A DNA stretch of 64,000 bases. It comes from WHSW01 sp963767475. Its GTDB lineage: Bacteria > Actinomycetota > Thermoleophilia > Solirubrobacterales > 70-9. The translations under genes and the position numbers were made by a program. The stretch lies in NCBI GenBank assembly GCA_963767475.1, contig CAVYEI010000005.1, forward strand, positions 1 to 64,000. Reading direction: 5' to 3'. Under the pieces are notes generated by a model. The model saw nothing but the letters and a program-made list of their open reading frames with translations. It was not told the origin of the DNA and did no database searches. This document shows positions 60,684 to 64,000 of this stretch, one piece after another (within the stretch, counting starts at the first letter, position 1; each line of letters starts with the position of its first letter).

Positions 60684-61706
60684 ATGAGCCCGGGCCGCCG
60701 GGTCGCGATCACCGGGATCTCCAGTCATTGGGGGGCCGAGCTCGCGCGCCGGCTCGAGCGCGACCCGGATGTCGCCTACATCGCCGGGATCGACAGCCGC
60801 CCGCCGCCGGCGGAGCTCCAGCGCACGGATTTCATCGAGGCCGACATCCGCAGCGCAGTGCTCTCGCGGTTGCTGCCGGCGACCGGGGTCGACACGGTCG
60901 TCCACTGCGGGATCCTCCTCTACCCCGAGCCGGGCCGACCGGCCCGAGCCCTGCACGAGATCAACGTGATCGGGACGCTGCAGCTGCTCGCCGCCTGCGA
61001 GCGCACCGAGTCGCTGCGGAACGTGATCGTCCGCGGCTCGGCGGCGATCTACGGTTGCGAGGGCGCGGTGCCGTTCTTCTACACCGAGGACCTTGCCCGC
61101 GCCCAGCCCTTGCGGACCCGCTTCCAGCGCGACATCTCCGAGCTCGAGGAGTACTTCGAGAACTTCGCCCGCCGCCACCCCGAGTTGCGCTGCTGCATGC
61201 TGCGCTACCAGCCCGAGATCGCCCCCGGGCTCGACAGTCCCCTGGTCCGTTACCTGACCCTGCCGGTGGTCCCGGTGCAGCTCGGCTATGACCCGAGGTT
61301 GCAGCTGCTGCACGCCGACGACGCGACCGCGGCGATCGAGGCGGCGGTCGCGAACCCGGTCCGCGGCGCCGTCAACGTCGCCCCCAGCGGCTCGATCTCA
61401 CTCAGCCGGGCGCTGCGGCTGCTCGGCCGCCCGGCGCTGCCGCTGCCGCCGCCGCTGTTCGGGCCGCTGCTCGAACGGTTCGACCGCCAGCTCGGTGCCG
61501 GGGGCCTGGTCGGCGACGGGATCAGGCTGCTGCGGTTCGGGCGCGGAGTCGACAACAGCCGATTGCTGGACGAGATCGGCTACCAGCCCCGCCACGATGC
61601 CGCCGGCGCCGTTCGCGACCTGGCGGCGAAGACCGCGAGCACGCGGATCGTTCCCAGCCTTCATCCGGGGGCGATCGCCGGCCGGCTGGCACGGATTGCG
61701 CAGTGA
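60684..61706 (+). CDS. NAD-dependent epimerase/dehydratase family protein
   Basis: A 340-residue extended SDR. The cofactor loop TGISSHWG fits TGxxxxxG, followed by FIEADIRS and VVHCGI. The expected catalytic YxxxK near residue 150 is not seen; FQRDISELEEYF occupies the position, so the usual Tyr/Lys pair is missing and the reaction may differ. C-terminal LLHADDATAAIEAAV and NVAPSG are typical. An acyltransferase gene follows after about 50 bases. Confidence 0.82.
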   Translation: MSPGRRVAITGISSHWGAELARRLERDPDVAYIAGIDSRPPPAELQRTDFIEADIRSAVLSRLLPATGVDTVVHCGILLYPEPGRPARALHEINVIGTLQLLAACERTESLRNVIVRGSAAIYGCEGAVPFFYTEDLARAQPLRTRFQRDISELEEYFENFARRHPELRCCMLRYQPEIAPGLDSPLVRYLTLPVVPVQLGYDPRLQLLHADDATAAIEAAVANPVRGAVNVAPSGSISLSRALRLLGRPALPLPPPLFGPLLERFDRQLGAGGLVGDGIRLLRFGRGVDNSRLLDEIGYQPRHDAAGAVRDLAAKTASTRIVPSLHPGAIAGRLARIAQ

Positions 61707-61758
61707 CGCGGAGTCCGACAGGACGGAGCGGAACCGCGCCGCCGTTGAGGCGCCTGCG

Positions 61759-62715
61759 ATGAGCGAGGCCGGCCCGCAGACGATCGCGCCCGAGGCCGTC
61801 GCCGACTTCCTGCGCAGCGTGCGCGGCGGGGTCGAGTCCGGCCTCGACCCGTTGGCCGCCGCCCAGCAGGCGGCCGGATCGCTGCCGACCAGGCTGCGAT
61901 CGGCGGTCGACGCGATCATCCGCCGGCTCCAGGGCGAATACCACGAGGACGAGTGGGGCTTCGACGAGGGCTTCGCCGAAGCGGTGTTCCCGTTGTTCGA
62001 GTTTCTCTACGACTCGTGGTGGCGGGTCGAAGCCGAGGGGGTGTCGAACGTCCCCGCCCACGGTCGCGGCCTGATCGTCGCCAACCATGCCGGGTCGCTG
62101 TTTCCCTTCGACGCGACGATGCTGACGATGGCGATCATGAAGCGCCACCCGCTGCCCCGCTGGCCGCGGTTCATGGTCCTCGACTGGGCCTTCGTCCTGC
62201 CGTTCGTCTCCGCCTTCATGCGCCGGGTCGGCGGCGTCCCGGCGAGTCCGCACAACGCCGCCCGCCTGCTCGGCCAGGACGAGCTCGTGATGGCCTTCCC
62301 CGAGGGCGTCAAGGGAACCGGCAAGCCATTCAGCGAGCGCTACCGCGTGCAGCGCTTCGGTCGCGGCGGATTCGTCGAGCTGGCCCTGCGCAGCGGCGCC
62401 CCGATCATCCCGGCGGCCGTCGTCGGGGCGGAGGAGATCTACCCGAAGATCGGCGACAGCCCGGTGCTGGCGCGAGCCGTGGGAGCGCCGTACGTTCCGA
62501 TCACTCCCACGTTCCCCTGGCTCGGCCCCCTGGGGTTGGTGCCGCTGCCGTCGCGCTGGCGGATCGAGTTCTGCGAGCCGGTCGAGGTTTCGGGGTACGG
62601 CCCCGAGGCGGCCGAGGATCGCCGGGTCGTCTTCGACCTCTCCGAGCAGGTTCGCGAGACGATCCAGCAGACCGTCTACGACAACCTGGTCAAGCGCGGT
62701 TCGACTTTCCTTTGA
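61759..62715 (+). CDS. Lysophospholipid acyltransferase family protein (PlsC-like)
   Basis: A 318-residue acyltransferase. NHAGSLFPFD is the HX4D catalytic motif variant (NH-x4-x-D spacing), FPEGVKG the acceptor-binding block III, and GAPIIPAAVVGAEE block IV. About 85 helical residues precede the catalytic domain. With the epimerase-like gene directly upstream, lipid modification is likely. Some homologs sit beside wax-ester or glycolipid genes, but the substrate cannot be inferred here. Confidence 0.87.
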   Translation: MSEAGPQTIAPEAVADFLRSVRGGVESGLDPLAAAQQAAGSLPTRLRSAVDAIIRRLQGEYHEDEWGFDEGFAEAVFPLFEFLYDSWWRVEAEGVSNVPAHGRGLIVANHAGSLFPFDATMLTMAIMKRHPLPRWPRFMVLDWAFVLPFVSAFMRRVGGVPASPHNAARLLGQDELVMAFPEGVKGTGKPFSERYRVQRFGRGGFVELALRSGAPIIPAAVVGAEEIYPKIGDSPVLARAVGAPYVPITPTFPWLGPLGLVPLPSRWRIEFCEPVEVSGYGPEAAEDRRVVFDLSEQVRETIQQTVYDNLVKRGSTFL

Positions 62716-62737
62716 GCGGTTCGACTTTCCCCTGAGC
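62698..62737 (+). repeat. 20-bp tandem duplication spanning the acyltransferase stop
   Basis: GGTTCGACTTTCCTTTGAGC (62698-62717) is followed immediately by a copy with two changes (62718-62737). The first copy holds the end of the gene (GSTFL and TGA); the second repeats it out of frame. Confidence 0.8.
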
Positions 62738-62757
62738 GGGCACTAGGGTGGGCGATC

Positions 62758-63210
62758 ATGGCCACCGCCACCCGAGCAACGAAAGCTGAGGCGGTTGCCG
62801 GCGCGCGGCGGGCCGAGCTACGCGAGGCGCTCGATCGAGCGCTGACCGAGGCCGACGCCGACGAACGCCTCGGGCCGCTGGTCGCCGCGACGGGCTTGCG
62901 CATGCGGTTCGAGTTCACCGACCTCGACCTGGCGCTGAATGTCGCCAGCGCCGACGACGACCACAACATCAGCTGGTCGTTTGCCGAGCAGCCGGATTGG
63001 CAGCCGAAGCTGGTGCTGCGGATGACCTCCGAGGTCGCCAACCGCTATCTCCAGGGGCGCGAGAGCCTGGCGATCGCGATCGCCCGAGGCCAGGTTCACT
63101 GCGAGGGCGAGTCGCGGGCCGCGCTGCTTTACCTGCCGGCGGCTCGACTGCTCTGCGGGCCCTACCGGCAGGTCGTCGAGACGGAGTTCCCGGCCCTCGT
63201 CGCAGCCTAG
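62758..63210 (+). CDS. SCP2 sterol-binding domain protein
   Basis: A 150-residue protein. FEFTDLDLALNV, then KLVLRMTSEVANRYLQGRESLAIAIARGQVHCEG and YLPAARLL match the SCP2 (sterol carrier protein 2) fold, a lipid-binding cavity. There is a helical N-terminal extension of about 45 residues. TAGGGT (62744-62749) lies eight bases before the ATG. Fits the acyl-CoA and lipid context of the window. Confidence 0.8.
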   Translation: MATATRATKAEAVAGARRAELREALDRALTEADADERLGPLVAATGLRMRFEFTDLDLALNVASADDDHNISWSFAEQPDWQPKLVLRMTSEVANRYLQGRESLAIAIARGQVHCEGESRAALLYLPAARLLCGPYRQVVETEFPALVAA

Positions 63211-63232
63211 GAATCGGACCTCTGAATTTCGT

Positions 63233-63261
63233 TTGACTCTGCCCCGCGGTCGGCGTAGTGT
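63233..63261 (+). promoter_or_regulatory. Sigma70-type promoter for a non-coding transcript
   Basis: TTGACT (63233-63238) and TAGTGT (63256-63261) with an exact 17-base spacer, the best -35/-10 pair in the window. The expected start is about 63268. Confidence 0.72.
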
Positions 63262-63267
63262 CACTGC

Positions 63268-63442
63268 GGTCAAGACGGCAACAGGCCACTAGTGGGCCGC
63301 GCCGCTCGGGTCCCCCGGCGACTGGGGCGCGAGCGATGAGTCCCGCGAGGCGCCCCCGGCGTCGACGGCCGGCGAAGCGGGCCGCCAAGCCCGCAAGGCG
63401 ACGGGGCCATTGACCCCGTCGCCGTCTTCTTGGGGATCTTTT
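63268..63442 (+). ncRNA. Candidate structured small RNA
   Basis: The stretch between the SCP2 gene and the next regulator has no convincing open frame but has a strong promoter in front and a terminator at the end, predicting an RNA of about 175 bases. Predicted helices include CCACTAGTGG (63286-63295), CGCTCG/CGAGCG (63303-63308 and 63330-63335, enclosing a CCCC/GGGG stem), GCGGGC-CGCCAA-GCCCGC (63377-63394) and the terminator. The next gene has its own -10, so this is unlikely to be its leader. I could not match it to 6S, tmRNA, RNase P or SRP RNA by eye. Confidence 0.55.
63397..63442 (+). terminator. Terminator of the candidate small RNA
   Basis: GGCGACGGGG and CCCCGTCGCC (10 bases) around CCATTGA, then an interrupted T-rich run GTCTTCTT...CTTTT. 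Confidence 0.7.
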
Positions 63443-63475
63443 CGGCAGTCACACATCCGCCCCCCGGGCTGGTCG

Positions 63476-63481
63476 TAGGAT
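63476..63481 (+). promoter_or_regulatory. -10 element of the last gene
   Basis: TAGGAT, six bases before GTG 63488, downstream of the small-RNA terminator, so the regulator gene is transcribed separately. Confidence 0.5.
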
Positions 63482-63487
63482 CGACCG

Positions 63488-64000
63488 GTGGCTGACGAGA
63501 CGATCTCGCTCAACGAGGCCTCCCGGATCTCCGGCGTCTCGCCATCGACGCTGAAGCGCTGGGCCCGGGCCAAGGTGATCCCGGTCAGGGGTGGCGATTG
63601 GACCACGGCCGCCGCGGCCCAGGCCCGGGTCGTCGCGCGGATGCGCGAGCGCGGCCACTCGCTCGAGGAGCTGCGCCGTGCCGTGCGCGACGGCAGGCTC
63701 GCCTTCGGCTACGTCGAGGACCTGCTGCCCGGTCACCGCGAGATGCCCGTCGACAAGGCCGAGGCCGCGGCCAGGACCGGCCTCGAGGAGGAGCTGATCG
63801 AGCGGGTGATGACGCTGCTGGGGACCCCGACCGCGCTCGAGGGCACGCTCAACGAGCAGGACGTCGAGGCGATCAAGGACATGGCAGCGGTGCTCGGCGC
63901 GGGCTTCCCCCTGGTCGCCCTGCTGCAGCTGGTGCGCGTCTATGCCCAGTCGATCCGCAAGATCGCCGAGGCCGAGGTGCGCCTGTTTCACCTCTACGTC
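63488..64000 (+). CDS. MerR-type HTH regulator with cyclase-regulatory domain, partial
   Basis: The open frame runs off the right edge (171 residues seen). SLNEASRISGVSPSTLKRWARAKVIP is a MerR-like helix-turn-helix and RMRERGHSLEELRRAVRDGRL its second half. The following region (EELIERVMTLLGTPTALEGTLNEQDVEAIKDMAAVLGAGFP) resembles the helical regulatory domain of Rv1264-like pH-responsive adenylate cyclases. A class III cyclase domain is therefore expected beyond the window. GTG 63488 is set by the TAGGAT element. Confidence 0.75.
   Translation, partial: MADETISLNEASRISGVSPSTLKRWARAKVIPVRGGDWTTAAAAQARVVARMRERGHSLEELRRAVRDGRLAFGYVEDLLPGHREMPVDKAEAAARTGLEEELIERVMTLLGTPTALEGTLNEQDVEAIKDMAAVLGAGFPLVALLQLVRVYAQSIRKIAEAEVRLFHLYV

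Noticed and set aside
63262..63400. Cobalamin, T-box or hammerhead-type RNA
   Set aside because: Isolated look-alikes (GCCACT, GATGAG) occur, but none of the consensus cores is complete.
1..64000. tRNA, rRNA, insertion sequences, attachment sites, prophage
   Set aside because: Scanning by eye for T-loop sequences, transposase motifs and terminal repeats found nothing; a tRNAscan and IS search would be needed to be certain.

Overview
The window is one continuous stretch of very GC-rich, gene-dense chromosome. GC content, the many Solirubrobacter/Conexibacter-like protein families and the promoter style point to an actinomycete of class Thermoleophilia (order Solirubrobacterales). That placement is inference from gene content; there is no rRNA or tRNA gene here. 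No mobile element, integrase, prophage or CRISPR array was seen. At least nineteen genes start 6-11 bases after a TANNNT hexamer with no Shine-Dalgarno sequence, which suggests widespread leaderless transcripts. Others (e.g. 10260-, 19477+, 21043+, 43852+, 50835+) have clear ribosome binding sites.

Layout. 1-2.8 kb: a broken glutathione S-transferase-like gene, a crotonase and a Baeyer-Villiger-type flavin monooxygenase riddled with frameshifts. 2.8-9.8 kb: acyl-CoA ligase, a frameshifted secreted M19-like amidohydrolase, a lipocalin/CrtC-like protein and two tandem secreted RTX-type proteins. 9.8-16.4 kb: P450 with two tiny downstream genes, SDR, PhyH dioxygenase, ZIP transporter, a DUF892 protein that seems to start on ATC, and a CoA-transferase. 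16.4-23.5 kb: MMPL transporter, TetR regulator, DHA2 drug exporter with twin operators, cold-shock protein, SDR, AI-2E transporter. 23.5-32.5 kb: large zinc carboxypeptidase, threonine dehydratase, NUDIX, a 380-base non-coding stretch with terminators, EVE/DUF2203/membrane operon, acyl-CoA desaturase divergent from a PucR-type regulator across a perfect operator. 32.5-41.3 kb: ferritin-like protein, a zinc-ribbon/cyclase/ATPase/TPR giant in an operon with an ArsA ATPase, lipoprotein, two cation antiporters. 41.3-46.5 kb: peroxiredoxin, GNAT, cupin, small orphans, acyl-CoA dehydrogenase behind a palindromic operator, TolB-like protein. 46.5-52.2 kb: PadR regulator, a minus-strand operon of FHA-HTH regulator, Ser/Thr kinase-propeller and secreted protein, divergent from a third RTX-type protein, with three 21-bp-phased repeats between. 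52.3-64 kb: SRPBCC protein, fused hydroxyacyl-CoA dehydrogenase/enoyl-CoA hydratase, sirtuin, a cell-wall hydrolase with three catalytic-type domains, small coiled-coil proteins around a nucleoside phosphorylase, epimerase, acyltransferase, SCP2 protein, a candidate small RNA with its own promoter and terminator, and the start of a MerR-HTH/cyclase-type regulator.

How it fits together. The dominant theme is acyl-CoA and lipid oxidation: ligase, dehydrogenase, hydratase/dehydrogenase, CoA-transferase, desaturase, P450, PhyH, SCP2 and SDRs. The rest is envelope biology (wall hydrolase, carboxypeptidase, three RTX-type proteins, lipoprotein), efflux and cation transport, and signalling. The most informative new signals are regulatory: operator palindromes, phased repeats, a candidate non-coding RNA and the recurrent leaderless promoter motif.
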